Of a DNA stretch of 64,000 nucleotides, positions 35,759 through 43,981 are shown piece by piece (within the stretch, counting starts at the first letter, position 1; each line of letters opens with the position of its first letter). The position numbers were made by a program, and so were the translations under genes. Below the pieces are notes generated by a model that saw only the letters and a program-made list of their open reading frames with translations, made no database searches and had not been told where the DNA came from. Where the stretch lies: contig NZ_AP018165.1 in the NCBI RefSeq assembly GCF_002356335.1, positions 3,968,001 to 4,032,000 on the forward strand, given 5' to 3'. Origin of the DNA: [Mycobacterium] stephanolepidis. Lineage in GTDB: Bacteria > Actinomycetota > Actinomycetes > Mycobacteriales > Mycobacteriaceae.

Positions 35759-35772
35759 CGGTCTTTGGTCCC
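35759..35772 (-). promoter_or_regulatory. DosR-like box upstream of the dosRS operon
   Basis: The minus strand reads GGGACCAAAGACCG, matching 11 of 14 positions of the core consensus GGGACTWWAGTCCC. It is about 60 bp upstream of the small ORF start, a normal distance for a DosR activator site. It overlaps no gene and sits beside the rplA terminator. Confidence 0.6.
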
Positions 35773-35786
35773 TACTCGCGACAAAA

Positions 35787-35824
35787 CCCCCATTTCCTCC
35801 CTCGATATGAAGGGGAAATGGGGG
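35787..35824 (-). terminator. Intrinsic terminator after rplA
   Basis: An 11-bp perfect stem CCCCCATTTCC / GGAAATGGGGG, followed on the minus strand by TTTTGTC. It lies 27 bp beyond the rplA stop and only 15 bp from the DosR-like box, insulating the dosRS promoter from ribosomal-gene read-through. Confidence 0.88.
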
Positions 35825-35850
35825 CTTGTGCAGCTAATGTGCGCTGGAGG

Positions 35851-36561
35851 CTACTGGACCTCGAGGAAGTTCCGGGTGACGCTCGGATCAACCTGGATGC
35901 CGGGGCCCGTCGTGGTGGTGACCACAACCTTCTTCAGGTAGCGGCCCTTGGCCGACGAGGGCTTGGCACGCAGGATCTCATCCAGCACGGCACCGTAGTT
36001 CTCCGCCAGCTTCTCGGCATCGAACGAGGCCTTGCCGATGATCAGGTGAAGGTTCGAGTGCTTGTCGACGCGGAAGTTGATCTTGCCGCCCTTGATGTCG
36101 GTGACGGCCTTGGCCACGTCGGGGGTCACGGTGCCGGTCTTGGGGTTCGGCATCAAACCGCGCGGACCCAGGACACGAGCGATGCGGCCGACCTTGGCCA
36201 TCTGATCCGGGGTGGCGATGGCTGCGTCGAACTCCAGCCAGCCGCCCTGGATCTTCTCGATCAGGTCGTCGCTACCGACAACGTCGGCACCGGCGGCGGC
36301 AGCCGCCTCGGCCTTGTCGCCCACCGCGAAGACGATGACGCGAGCGGTCTTACCGGTACCGTGCGGAAGGTTCACGGTGCCGCGGACCATCTGGTCAGCC
36401 TTGCGGGGGTCGACGCCGAGGCGCATCGCGACCTCAACAGTGGCGTCGTACTTCTTCGACGAGGTCTCCTTGGCCAGCTTTGCGGCTTCAAGAGGGCTGT
36501 ACAGCTTCTCGCGGTCCACCTTTTCGGCGGCCTCGCGATATGCCTTGCTGTTCTTGCTCAT
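35851..36561 (-). CDS. rplA: 50S ribosomal protein L1
   Basis: L1, 236 aa, full length, binds 23S rRNA at the mobile L1 stalk. The two-domain fold is evident: [20 protein letters not shown] early, the central [20 protein letters not shown] signature, and a C-terminal return to domain one. Co-transcribed with rplK, 144 bp upstream. In many bacteria L1 represses this operon by binding its mRNA. Confidence 0.98.
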   Translation of the reverse strand: MSKNSKAYREAAEKVDREKLYSPLEAAKLAKETSSKKYDATVEVAMRLGVDPRKADQMVRGTVNLPHGTGKTARVIVFAVGDKAEAAAAAGADVVGSDDLIEKIQGGWLEFDAAIATPDQMAKVGRIARVLGPRGLMPNPKTGTVTPDVAKAVTDIKGGKINFRVDKHSNLHLIIGKASFDAEKLAENYGAVLDEILRAKPSSAKGRYLKKVVVTTTTGPGIQVDPSVTRNFLEVQ

Positions 36562-36705
36562 TGGTATCCAATCAATTGTTGGTCGTGGTCGTGCAGGCCG
36601 AAGCGGGCCTTACCACTGGACTTCTGGTGTCGACTGTCGACTTTCTGCGCTGATTACTCGTACTTCTTCGCGAAAGGTCGACATTCGGCGGGTGGTTATT
36701 CGGTG

Positions 36706-37134
36706 CTATTCGACGGTGATGCCCATCGAGCGCGCGGTGCCGGCAATGATCTTGGCGGCGGCGTCGATGTCGTTGGCGTTGAGGTCTTCCTTCTTCGTCT
36801 CGGCGATCTCGCGCACCTGATCCCACGTCACCTTGGCGACCTTGGTCTTGTGCGGCTCACCGGAACCCTTGGGCACACCGGCAGCCTTCAACAGCAGCTT
36901 GGCGGCGGGAGGGGTCTTGAGTGCGAAGGTGAAGCTGCGGTCCTCGTAGACGCTGATCTCCACGGGGATGACGTTGCCGCGCTGCGACTCCGTCGCGGCG
37001 TTGTACGCCTTGCAGAACTCCATGATGTTGACGCCGTGCTGACCGAGCGCGGGACCGACCGGAGGCGCGGGGTTGGCTTCGCCGGCCTTGATCTGCAGCT
37101 TGATCAGCCCGACGACCTTTTTCTTCGGGGCCAT
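36706..37134 (-). CDS. rplK: 50S ribosomal protein L11
   Basis: L11, 142 aa, full length; forms the GTPase-associated centre. Typical segments are [39 protein letters not shown] and the C-terminal signature [16 protein letters not shown]. It lies between nusG and rplA in the standard order. Confidence 0.98.
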   Translation of the reverse strand: MAPKKKVVGLIKLQIKAGEANPAPPVGPALGQHGVNIMEFCKAYNAATESQRGNVIPVEISVYEDRSFTFALKTPPAAKLLLKAAGVPKGSGEPHKTKVAKVTWDQVREIAETKKEDLNANDIDAAAKIIAGTARSMGITVE

Positions 37135-37217
37135 TGGGTGTTTCCTTACTTTCCTTCCGTGTTCCGGCCGTTATTCGACCGGATGTTCTGCGGACCGTCA
37201 CGCGGTCCGAAGCCTTG

Positions 37218-38012
37218 TTAGAGCTTCTCCACCTGGGTGAAGTTGAGCTCGACCGGGGTCTCGCGGCCGAAGATGGACACCAGCACCTTGAGGCGCTGCT
37301 GTTCGGCGTTGACCTCGCTGATGCTGGCGGGCAGCGTCGCAAACGGACCGTCGGTGACGGTGACCGACTCGCCGACCTCGAAGTCGACCTCGATGACCGG
37401 ACGCTCCAGGCCACCGGTCTCGGCGGCTGCGGCTGAGGTCTCGGCTGCCGAACCCTTGGCGGGCTTCTTGGCGGGAGTCTGCGGCAGCAGGAACTTCACC
37501 ACGTCATCGAGGGCCAACGGCGACGGACGCGAGGTCGCGCCGACAAACCCGGTGACACCGGGGGTGTTGCGGACAGCACCCCAGGACTCGTCGTTCAGTT
37601 CCATCCGGACCAGGATGTAGCCGGGCAGCACCTTGCGGTTGACCTGCTTACGCTGGCCGTTCTTGATCTCGGTGACCTCTTCGGTGGGCACCTCGATCTG
37701 GAAGATGTAGTCACCCACGTCCAGGTTCTGCACACGGGTCTGCAGGTTCGCCTTGACCTTGTTCTCGTATCCGGCGTACGAGTGAACGACGTACCACTCG
37801 CCCGGCTCGCGGCGCAGCTGGGCCTTCAACGTGGCGGCCGGGTCGGCATCCTCATCGGCCTCTGCCTCGGCAACCGGCGCATCCGAAGACGACTCCGTCG
37901 GCTCCTGAGCCGTCGCCTCGGTCTCGGTGCTCTCGTCGACTACGTCGACCGATACGGCGGTATCAGCGGTGTCTCCTGGCTCGCTCGCAGCGTCGCCATC
38001 GAAGGTCGTCAC
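37218..38012 (-). CDS. nusG: Transcription termination/antitermination protein NusG
   Basis: NusG, 264 aa. The NGN domain begins [20 protein letters not shown] and includes [20 protein letters not shown]; the KOW domain carries [20 protein letters not shown]. An acidic N-terminal extension of about 75 residues precedes the NGN domain, as in other actinobacteria. It begins at a GTG and follows secE by 24 bp. Confidence 0.97.
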   Translation of the reverse strand: MTTFDGDAASEPGDTADTAVSVDVVDESTETEATAQEPTESSSDAPVAEAEADEDADPAATLKAQLRREPGEWYVVHSYAGYENKVKANLQTRVQNLDVGDYIFQIEVPTEEVTEIKNGQRKQVNRKVLPGYILVRMELNDESWGAVRNTPGVTGFVGATSRPSPLALDDVVKFLLPQTPAKKPAKGSAAETSAAAAETGGLERPVIEVDFEVGESVTVTDGPFATLPASISEVNAEQQRLKVLVSIFGRETPVELNFTQVEKL

Positions 38013-38036
38013 CGTTTGTCCTCTCTCGTCTCTCTA

Positions 38037-38447
38037 CTACCCGAACACCAGCATGACCAGCCGGGCCAGGCCCAGGTCGATCACACCGATCAGGGTGACC
38101 ATGAACACCAGGAAGACCAGCACCACCGAGGTATAGCTGACCATCTGCTTACGGTTCGGCCAGATGACCTTGCGCAACTCGGCCACAACCTGCTTGAGGA
38201 ACACCCAAAGCTGGACGAGCGGATTGCGCGACAGTCCCGACTTGTCCTTCTTGGTGGCCGGTTTCCGACTGTTCTTCGCAGCCTTCTTCTTGACCTCACC
38301 GGTCTCGGAGCCACCTGATTCGGTGAGCTCCGTAGCCGCGGTCAAGACGTCAGCACGGCGGGTCCGCTTACCCGTCGGGCGAAGCGGCTTGGTCGAGGTG
38401 ACGGCCCGGTCGCTGTCGACTCCGGACTCGTCTAGCTCGTCGCTCAT
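38037..38447 (-). CDS. secE: Preprotein translocase subunit SecE
   Basis: SecE, 136 aa, with one conserved C-terminal transmembrane helix (VSYTSVVLVFLVFMVTLIGV) and the preceding amphipathic segment ELRKVIWPNRKQM that is universal in SecE. The N-terminal half is a charged, lysine-rich extension typical of mycobacteria. It heads the secE-nusG-rplK-rplA run and follows tRNA-Trp. Confidence 0.95.
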   Translation of the reverse strand: MSDELDESGVDSDRAVTSTKPLRPTGKRTRRADVLTAATELTESGGSETGEVKKKAAKNSRKPATKKDKSGLSRNPLVQLWVFLKQVVAELRKVIWPNRKQMVSYTSVVLVFLVFMVTLIGVIDLGLARLVMLVFG

Positions 38448-38494
38448 GCCCTTCCGTACCTCTCTGTTTCCCTAGTGCTTACTCCAGGGTGTTG

Positions 38495-38567
<73 letters not shown>

Positions 38568-38735
38568 ATGGCTGGCATGCCAACCCGGTGGCCGGGGCCT
38601 CACACAACACACGCGCCTCCCGAGTACCCGACAGGCGCGTTGTGGTGGGAAAACCCCGAATCTCGAGTGTACCCCGAGGCCATCCCCAGACTGAAATTGC
38701 CCACCGATCTATTCACAGAGGGGTGGGCCCCTTTC

Positions 38736-39206
38736 TCAGAGGAGCTTGATATCGGCCATCCGGTCCGAGTCGCGGCCCATCAGCGTGGTGAAGGCCTCCA
38801 TGACCAGCTCGCCATTCTGATCGCGCACGATGTTGCGGGTTGTCACGATGTCCACGCCGAAGGCCTCCTTGTGGGAGTCGACCTGGAAGTCGCACGACAA
38901 CTCATCACCCTCGGTGATGGGCTTGTGATAGACGAACTTCTGCTCGGAATGCACGATCTGCATGGTGTCCATACCGACGTCGTAGGTACGGAAGAATTCC
39001 TTCTGCACCAGCAGCGCCATCACCGCCGGGAAGGCCAGGGGCGCGATGAGGCCGTCGTGTCCGAGTTCGGCCGCTGCCTTCTGGTCGAGACTGGCCGGGT
39101 CCACAGCCTTGACCGACTGCGCGAACTCGCGGATCTTCTCCCGTCCCACCACATAGGTCCTGGAGTACTTGTGCGTCATTCCGACGATGTCGAGTTGAAG
39201 CGCCAC
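38736..39206 (-). CDS. hadC: (3R)-hydroxyacyl-ACP dehydratase subunit HadC
   Basis: A 156-aa hotdog-fold subunit of the FAS-II dehydratase HadBC, which acts late in mycolic-acid elongation. The sequence follows M. tuberculosis HadC: YVVGREKIREFAQSVKAVDP, FFRTYDVGMDTMQIVHSEQK and FGVDIVTTRNIVRDQNGELV. I chose GTG 39206 (MALQLDIVG), two bases after the hadB stop; the longer frame upstream is an artefact running through hadB. The catalytic residues are in HadB, not here. Confidence 0.95.
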   Translation of the reverse strand: MALQLDIVGMTHKYSRTYVVGREKIREFAQSVKAVDPASLDQKAAAELGHDGLIAPLAFPAVMALLVQKEFFRTYDVGMDTMQIVHSEQKFVYHKPITEGDELSCDFQVDSHKEAFGVDIVTTRNIVRDQNGELVMEAFTTLMGRDSDRMADIKLL

Positions 39207-39208
39207 GA

Positions 39209-39640
39209 CTACGCCAGCGTCGCAGTCGCGATAGCGCGCCCGAAGATCTTCTTGCCGTTGGTGGTGGCGGTCAGCGCGATGGTCACCGATTTGGTGTCCT
39301 CGTCGACCGACTTCACGCGACCGTTGAAAACGATCTCCGCACCCACACCGTCGTTGGGAACGGTGACGAAGCTGGTGAAGCGCACGTTGTACTCGGTCAC
39401 CGCCGCCGGGTCGCCGATCCACTCGGTGACATACCCGCCGCCCAGGCCCATGGTCAGCATGCCGTGCGCGATGGCGCCGTCCTCGAGTCCCACCAGCTTG
39501 GCGGTCTCGTCATCCCAGTGAATCGGGTTGAGGTCGCCGGACACACCGGCGTAGTTCACAAGATCCTGCCGGGTCAGCGGAATCAACTTCTCCGGCAGCT
39601 GATCTCCCACGTTGACCGAACTGAATTCACGCAATGCCAT
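39209..39640 (-). CDS. hadB: (3R)-hydroxyacyl-ACP dehydratase catalytic subunit HadB
   Basis: A 143-aa hydratase-2-type hotdog protein, the catalytic subunit shared by HadAB and HadBC in FAS-II. The catalytic dyad Asp36/His41 lies in VSGDLNPIHWDDE. The rest, including AIAHGMLTMGLGGGYVTEWI, follows M. tuberculosis HadB. Its ATG overlaps the hadA stop region by one base, so the operon is translationally coupled. Confidence 0.97.
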   Translation of the reverse strand: MALREFSSVNVGDQLPEKLIPLTRQDLVNYAGVSGDLNPIHWDDETAKLVGLEDGAIAHGMLTMGLGGGYVTEWIGDPAAVTEYNVRFTSFVTVPNDGVGAEIVFNGRVKSVDEDTKSVTIALTATTNGKKIFGRAIATATLA

Positions 39641-40110
39641 CAGTTGAACCCGCCTTCTTCTCCGTCTTCTGCAGTGCGCCCGGCAAGAGTCGTGATCAGC
39701 TCCTGCACCAGCTCACCCTTGTCATTGGTGATGAGGCTCTTGGTGACGATGATGTCGGCGCCGAACGAGCGCCGGATCGAGTCGAGGTACACATCGCAAG
39801 TCAGCTTGTCGCCCGCCGTGATCGGGCGCAGGGTCCTGAGTTCCTGGTCGACCTGGACGATCTTCTCGTCCTTGATCCCGATGTTCGCGTCCTCGAAGAA
39901 GGCTGCCTGAGCGGTGTATCCGAAGATGCAGAGAAAGGTCGGCGTAGCGACCAGCGAGCCGTAGCCGAGAGCCGCAGCAACAGCCTCTTCGTGATGAGCG
40001 GGGTGGTCGCTCTTCACCGCGTCGGCGTGCTCGCGAATCTTCTCCCGCTCGACCACATAGTGGTCGGGGTATCGGTAGTGCGTTCCGACGAGATCTTGCG
40101 ATAAAGCCAC
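39640..40110 (-). CDS. hadA: (3R)-hydroxyacyl-ACP dehydratase subunit HadA
   Basis: A 156-aa structural subunit that pairs with HadB. Conserved segments include YPDHYVVEREKIREHADAVK and IGIKDEKIVQVDQELRTLRP. Cys61, the residue modified by activated thiacetazone and isoxyl in M. tuberculosis HadA, is present within TPTFLCIFGYTAQ. It begins with GTG at 40110 and heads hadA-hadB-hadC. Confidence 0.96.
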   Translation of the reverse strand: MALSQDLVGTHYRYPDHYVVEREKIREHADAVKSDHPAHHEEAVAAALGYGSLVATPTFLCIFGYTAQAAFFEDANIGIKDEKIVQVDQELRTLRPITAGDKLTCDVYLDSIRRSFGADIIVTKSLITNDKGELVQELITTLAGRTAEDGEEGGFN

Positions 40111-40162
40111 GGGGCGGAACCTACCTACTGATGTTGATCGATACCAAGTAAGGCTTGCCTAT

Positions 40163-40186
40163 TCGTGTCGCGTGTCAGCGACACGA
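40163..40186 (-). terminator. Hairpin between rpmG2 and hadA
   Basis: A perfect 9-bp stem TCGTGTCGC / GCGACACGA with a 6-nt loop, directly after the rpmG2 stop on the minus strand. No U tract follows, so it may be a weak terminator or a processing stem. Confidence 0.5.
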
Positions 40187-40196
40187 GAACCACCGG

Positions 40197-40364
40197 CTAG
40201 CGCGACTCTTTGTGAGGCTGGTGCGATCCGCAGTTCGGGCAGAACTTCTTCAGTTCCAGCCGGTCAGGGTCGTTGCGCCGGTTCTTCTTGGTGATGTAGT
40301 TACGGTGCTTGCACGTCTCACATGCCAAGGTGACCTTGGGCCGGACGTCTGTGCTGGAGGCCAC
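40197..40364 (-). CDS. rpmG2: 50S ribosomal protein L33, zinc-binding type
   Basis: L33, 55 aa. I chose GTG 40364 ([20 protein letters not shown]), preceded by an agaggg site. Both CxxC pairs are present (CETC and CPNC), so this is the zinc-binding (C+) form. Mycobacteria often keep a second, zinc-free copy elsewhere. It lies between tRNA-Met and hadA, as in M. tuberculosis. Confidence 0.96.
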   Translation of the reverse strand: MASSTDVRPKVTLACETCKHRNYITKKNRRNDPDRLELKKFCPNCGSHQPHKESR

Positions 40365-40406
40365 TGCAGTTGCCCTCTTTCGTTCGTTGTCTCTATGTTC
40401 GGGTGG

Positions 40407-40480
40407 TAGCGGTGGGGAGGCTCGATCTCCCGACCTCACGATTATGAGTCGTGCGCTCTAACCAGCTGAGCTACACCGCC
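40407..40480 (-). tRNA. tRNA-Met (elongator, anticodon CAT)
   Basis: A 74-nt cloverleaf with anticodon loop CTCATAA and T loop GATCGAGCC. The acceptor stem GGCGGTG pairs with CACCGCT. The 3' CCA is encoded, extending to 40404. The paired first base of the acceptor stem and lack of three GC pairs in the anticodon stem argue for an elongator. Confidence 0.95.
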
Positions 40481-40518
40481 CCGCAGACAGAGCCGGCGTT
40501 TCCGCCTGCCGTCTACCG

Positions 40519-40591
40519 AGCCCCCTAACGGAATCGAACCGTTGACCTTTTCCTTACCATGGAAACGCTCTACCGACTGAGCTAAGGGGGC
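40519..40591 (-). tRNA. tRNA-Thr (anticodon GGT)
   Basis: A 73-nt cloverleaf. The anticodon stem TTTCC/GGAAA encloses the loop ATGGTAA, anticodon GGT. Acceptor stem GCCCCCT pairs with AGGGGGC; the T arm is GGTTCGATTCC. It lies 38 bp from tRNA-Met and is probably co-transcribed with it and rpmG2. Confidence 0.97.
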
Positions 40592-40684
40592 ATAAAGCCC
40601 TCACGAGGGTACCCGTTGACGTCGGCGGAACCAAAACGGCTCTACCGGGGCACGGACCCGTCTACTTTCGGTCGCGGATCACCC

Positions 40685-40709
40685 GTGTGGGAGACATCAA
40701 TGCGGGTAT
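40685..40709 (+). promoter_or_regulatory. SigF-like promoter before the ferredoxin-reductase pseudogene
   Basis: GTGT (40685-40688), 15 bp, then GGGTAT (40704-40709), ten bases before ATG 40719. This is close to the mycobacterial SigF consensus GTTT-N15-17-GGGTA with one mismatch in the -35. Confidence 0.5.
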
Positions 40710-40718
40710 CCGGGGGCC

Positions 40719-41872
40719 ATGAGTGAACCAGGCCTGATCATCGTCGGCAGTGGCCCGGCAGGCGTCGCGGCAGCGGAGTCATTCCGCGAGCACAACGCGA
40801 GCGCACCGGTGCAGATACTCACCACAGACCCCGACTCCCCCTATGAACGCCCGCCGCTGAGCAAGCAGTATCTGCGGAGACAGACAGATGACGTCATCCT
40901 GCATCCCCCGTCTTGGTATGACGAGCGTGCGATCGAACTGATCAGCAGTACAGCGATAGACCGCATCGACGTCGATGACCGTGCCGTGTACGCGGGCGAG
41001 CGGCGCTATGACTTCCGCAGCCTCATCCTTGCGTCCGGCGCGGCACCCTCCCCCTGTCTGTACCGGGCGCGCACCACGCCCTGCTGTTGCGCTCATTGAC
41101 CGACGCCACCGTGCTGCGGGACGCAGCGGACACCGCTGACTCCGCGGTCGTTGTCGGCGCTGGGTTCACCGGCTGCGAAGCCGCGGCATCCCTGGCGCTA
41201 CGCGGTGTGTCGGTGACTTTGGTGGCGCCCGAATCCCTTCCTCAAGAAGCGCGGCTCGGCAGAGAGGCCGGCGAGCGTCTGCGCGACCTGGTGACCGCGG
41301 CGGGGGTGCATTACATCGGCGGGGTGGAGGTCGAGGAAATCACCGGGAAGGGCGTAAGGCTCAACAGTGGTGTCACCGTCGATGGCAATCTCACGCTGGC
41401 CGCCACGGGTGTCACGCCACAGAGCAGTCTGGCCGCTAAAGCCGTTATACGGGTGGAGGATTCGCGAATCGTCGTTGGCTCCGATATGCGCACGTCCGCG
41501 AGCGGCGTCTACGCCGCCGGAGATGTCGCCCGTGCATGGAACGCCATCGCCGGGCGATATCTGACGGTCGAACACTGGCAGGACGCGATCGACCAGGGCT
41601 CGGTTGCGGGAGCCCGCGCTGCGGGCCATGAGGCCGCATGGGATGCGGTACCGGGGTTTTGGACCACCATTGGCGAGGCCACGGTGAAGTACCACGCCTG
41701 GGGCGAGGGCTACGAAGACAGCCGGATGATCAGTAGCACCGAGGGATTCACCGTTTGGTACGAAGCCAACGCTACGACGGTCGGGGTGCTTACCTACAAC
41801 GCCGACGATGATTACGAACTCGGCAGACAACTCATCGCCGAGGGTCGGCCCGCACCGACGGCCGCCAGGTGA
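40719..41872 (+). pseudogene. FAD-dependent ferredoxin reductase, frameshifted
   Basis: A pyridine-nucleotide-disulfide oxidoreductase of the ferredoxin/rubredoxin-reductase type in two frames. The first runs from MSEPGLIIVGSGPAGVAAAE to LILASGAAPSP, and the second from LLLRSLTDATVLRDAADTAD through VVVGAGFTGCEAAASLALRG to the C-terminus. One C is missing from the C run at about 41050-41054. Restoring it gives a continuous 385-aa enzyme with both dinucleotide-binding domains. Because the lesion is a single homopolymer base, it may be an assembly error. Confidence 0.85.
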
Positions 41873-41888
41873 TCTCACCGGGCGCGGC

Positions 41889-42146
41889 TCAATGGTTGCG
41901 CAGCTTGCCGATCAGTTCGCTCTTGGCCAGCCGCGAATAGCCCGACAATCCAAGTTCCTTGGCGCGCTTGCGAAGCTCGACCACGGTCCAGTCATCGTAG
42001 GAACCCGACTTACCGCCCTTGCGCCCTACCGCGGAGCTCCCACGGGCAGCAGCCGCATTGGAGATCCTTGCCGACTTTTCCTTGGAATCACCTTGTTTCC
42101 GTAGTTCCTTGTACATTTTCTCGTTCTTGATCGACGAGTTCGGCAC
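41889..42146 (-). CDS. DUF7218-like protein with Rho-N-type C-terminus
   Basis: An 85-aa basic protein. The N-terminal half (MPNSSIKNEKMYKELRKQGD and SKEKSARISNAAAARGSSAV) looks like the DUF7218/KGG-type stress proteins, and the C-terminal half (DDWTVVELRKRAKELGLSGY) matches the Rho termination-factor N-terminal helical repeat, which binds nucleic acid. I chose GTG 42146, which has GGAGGT seven bases upstream. A SigF-like promoter precedes it. The role is probably in general stress survival. Confidence 0.8.
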   Translation of the reverse strand: MPNSSIKNEKMYKELRKQGDSKEKSARISNAAAARGSSAVGRKGGKSGSYDDWTVVELRKRAKELGLSGYSRLAKSELIGKLRNH

Positions 42147-42184
42147 AACATTCACCTCCGTAGTAGAACCATGTCCGGTAGGCG

Positions 42185-42210
42185 ATTCCCCCTCACCAGA
42201 AGTCCTAAAC
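42185..42210 (-). promoter_or_regulatory. SigF-like promoter of the DUF7218-like gene
   Basis: On the minus strand, GTTT (42210-42207), 16 bp, then GGGAAT (42190-42185), about 40 bp upstream of the start codon. It fits the SigF layout with GGGAA as the -10. Confidence 0.6.
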
Positions 42211-42290
42211 CTGCAACCGACTACACCTCGGAGCGCACGCACGACAGCGGCCCGTCCCCTCGCCGGGAACGGGCCGCCCTCGATCGGTGG

Positions 42291-42524
42291 TTACCGTTGG
42301 GCTTCTTCGCGTGCCTCATTGGCGTCCGCGGCTTTACGCGCGGCTTCAGCCTCCGCTTCCTTCTTCGCGGCCTCACGCTGGGAATCGGCTTTGTCCTGCT
42401 GTGCCTGGCCCTCGCGCTTGAGGTCGTCGCGGCCCGTTACCGCACCGGCGACTTCCTTGATCTTGCCCTTTGCGCCCTCGACGACGCCCTCGATACCTTC
42501 TTCGGGACCACTCTTGTCTGACAT
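42291..42524 (-). CDS. CsbD family general stress protein
   Basis: A 77-aa highly charged helical protein. The CsbD core is visible: EEGIEGVVEGAKGKIKEVAG followed by AVTGRDDLKREGQAQQDKAD. The C-terminus is a lysine/glutamate/alanine-rich coil. CsbD proteins are induced by general stress sigma factors in many bacteria. It starts at ATG 42524 after a gaaagg site, and a SigF-like promoter lies upstream. Confidence 0.88.
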   Translation of the reverse strand: MSDKSGPEEGIEGVVEGAKGKIKEVAGAVTGRDDLKREGQAQQDKADSQREAAKKEAEAEAARKAADANEAREEAQR

Positions 42525-42591
42525 ACATTTCCTTTCATCTTGTCGCCACGTATGCACGCGGCAGTCGGTATTCGCCACCCCCACTTGCGGG

Positions 42592-42616
42592 CTTCCCATA
42601 TCCAGTCGCCTTAAAC
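42592..42616 (-). promoter_or_regulatory. SigF-like promoter of the CsbD gene
   Basis: On the minus strand, GTTT (42616-42613), 15 bp, then GGGAAG (42597-42592), about 70 bp upstream of the CsbD start. Confidence 0.5.
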
Positions 42617-42674
42617 CGCAAGGGAAATAACCTTCAACACATGCGGGAGCGATCCGCGGCACGGGCCGTGCCCG

Positions 42675-43232
42675 TCACTTGACCGGCGCCTTCTTTTTGG
42701 CCTGAGCCGCAGCCTCCTTCTCGGTGCTCGCGTCTCCGCCGGCTAGCTGACCGCCGGAGTTCTCCAGATGCGCACGCACGAACCATTGGAATTTCTCGAG
42801 TTCGCCGGCGTGGCCAATCAGCAAGTCCTGCGACACGAGGTCCAGATCGTCGAGTGTCTTGATCGCGGTACGGGTGTCCGCGATCACACCGTCGTATACC
42901 AAGTTCAGTGCCGCCAAATGAGCCTGCACCGTGTCGCGGCCCACCGAATAGTCGTCCCAGGTGCGGTCTTTCAAGATGGCACCGGGCGTTCCTTGCGGGG
43001 ACCTGCCCAACGCGGCGACGCGCTCGGCGACTTCATCGGCGTAGCCACGTACCAGATCGACCTGCGGATCCAGCATCTCGTGCACCCCGATGAAGCTGGG
43101 GCCCACTACATTCCAGTGCACATGTTTCAACGTGAGGTGCAGGTCGTTATAGGTGCTGAGCTGTGTTTGCAGCAGATCGGCGATCTTCCTACCCTGCACA
43201 TCGGAAAGCCCAGGGATAGTGAACGTGGTCAT
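42675..43232 (-). CDS. dps: Dps family ferritin-like DNA-protection protein
   Basis: A 185-aa mini-ferritin that forms dodecamers, oxidises Fe(II) with peroxide and protects DNA. The ferroxidase ligands are at the positions known from M. smegmatis Dps1: His39, His51, Asp66 and Glu70 (LKHVHWNVVGPSFIGVHEML and GYADEVAERVAALG). The lysine-rich C-terminal tail (AQAKKKAPVK) is the DNA-binding element. A perfect SigF-type promoter lies just upstream. Confidence 0.95.
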   Translation of the reverse strand: MTTFTIPGLSDVQGRKIADLLQTQLSTYNDLHLTLKHVHWNVVGPSFIGVHEMLDPQVDLVRGYADEVAERVAALGRSPQGTPGAILKDRTWDDYSVGRDTVQAHLAALNLVYDGVIADTRTAIKTLDDLDLVSQDLLIGHAGELEKFQWFVRAHLENSGGQLAGGDASTEKEAAAQAKKKAPVK

Positions 43233-43267
43233 AATCAGCTCCTTCGCTATGTGGCGTCAGAACAGGA

Positions 43268-43293
43268 CTACCCACCGGATGCCAGAACCAAAC
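43268..43293 (-). promoter_or_regulatory. SigF promoter of dps
   Basis: On the minus strand, GTTT (43293-43290), 16 bp, then GGGTAG (43273-43268), 36 bp upstream of the dps ATG. This is a full match to the mycobacterial SigF consensus GTTT-N15-17-GGGTA. Confidence 0.75.
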
Positions 43294-43354
43294 AGAACCT
43301 CTTCCGAGCTTTCCCATCGACAATCGTGATCCGGCCCGACAGCATCAATGGCAA

Positions 43355-43981
43355 CTACGAGCCCGCCCCCGGCACCCCGGTTGCCGCCGCGACCAATGGC
43401 ACCTGGCCAACTACGAACACGTCAATGGCGACATCGTCGTCACGGTAACCCGCGGCCTGGTGCAGCCCGGCGGTTGCACCGATCAGCCGGTTCGCCTCAT
43501 CGCCCGTCAACGGATATTCGGCCACCGCATGACGCCAATGCGCGGCCAGGACGGTCGTTCCTTCCCGCATCTGCCCCAGCTCACGGTCCAGCACCTCACG
43601 CAACATGGCGGCGTCGAGGTAGTAGGCAACCTCCGACAGCACCACTAGATCGAAATCATCTGCAGGCCAATCCGAATCCAATGACTGCCGATGAAAGCTC
43701 ACCCGATCCGATAGGCCACACCGAGCGATACGCGCACGAGCGGAATCGAGCGCCGAATCCACTAGGTCGATCGCGGTGACCCGTTCGCTGCGCGCCGCCA
43801 ACTGCTCGGTGAGTATCCCCACGGAGCACCCGGGTTCGAAGACATGGCGATAGCGCAGCTTGGGCAGCATCGCCATCGTGATCGCGTACTTCCTCTGTTC
43901 ATACCAACGCTGTGCGAGCTGCCACGGGTCGTCGGATATGGCGTACATCTCGTCGAAGAAGTTGTCCGGTAGCCGCCCCAT
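43355..43981 (-). CDS. SAM-dependent methyltransferase, NodS-like
   Basis: A 208-aa class I methyltransferase of the nodulation-protein-S type. The SAM site is VFEPGCSVGILTEQLAARSE, with VTAIDLVDSALDSARARI and FDLVVLSEVAYYL following. NodS N-methylates the deacetylated sugar of Nod factors, and here the gene directly follows a PIG-L deacetylase, overlapping its stop by one base (TGATG). That order, deacetylation then methylation, matches the Nod-factor logic. The real substrate is unknown, and such pairs are fused in other genomes. Confidence 0.88.
   Translation of the reverse strand: MGRLPDNFFDEMYAISDDPWQLAQRWYEQRKYAITMAMLPKLRYRHVFEPGCSVGILTEQLAARSERVTAIDLVDSALDSARARIARCGLSDRVSFHRQSLDSDWPADDFDLVVLSEVAYYLDAAMLREVLDRELGQMREGTTVLAAHWRHAVAEYPLTGDEANRLIGATAGLHQAAGYRDDDVAIDVFVVGQVPLVAAATGVPGAGS

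Noticed and set aside
38736..39422. Longer frame of 228 aa extending hadC upstream
   Set aside because: The added N-terminus lies inside hadB in another frame and is unlike HadC. GTG 39206 gives the family length and sits two bases after the hadB stop.
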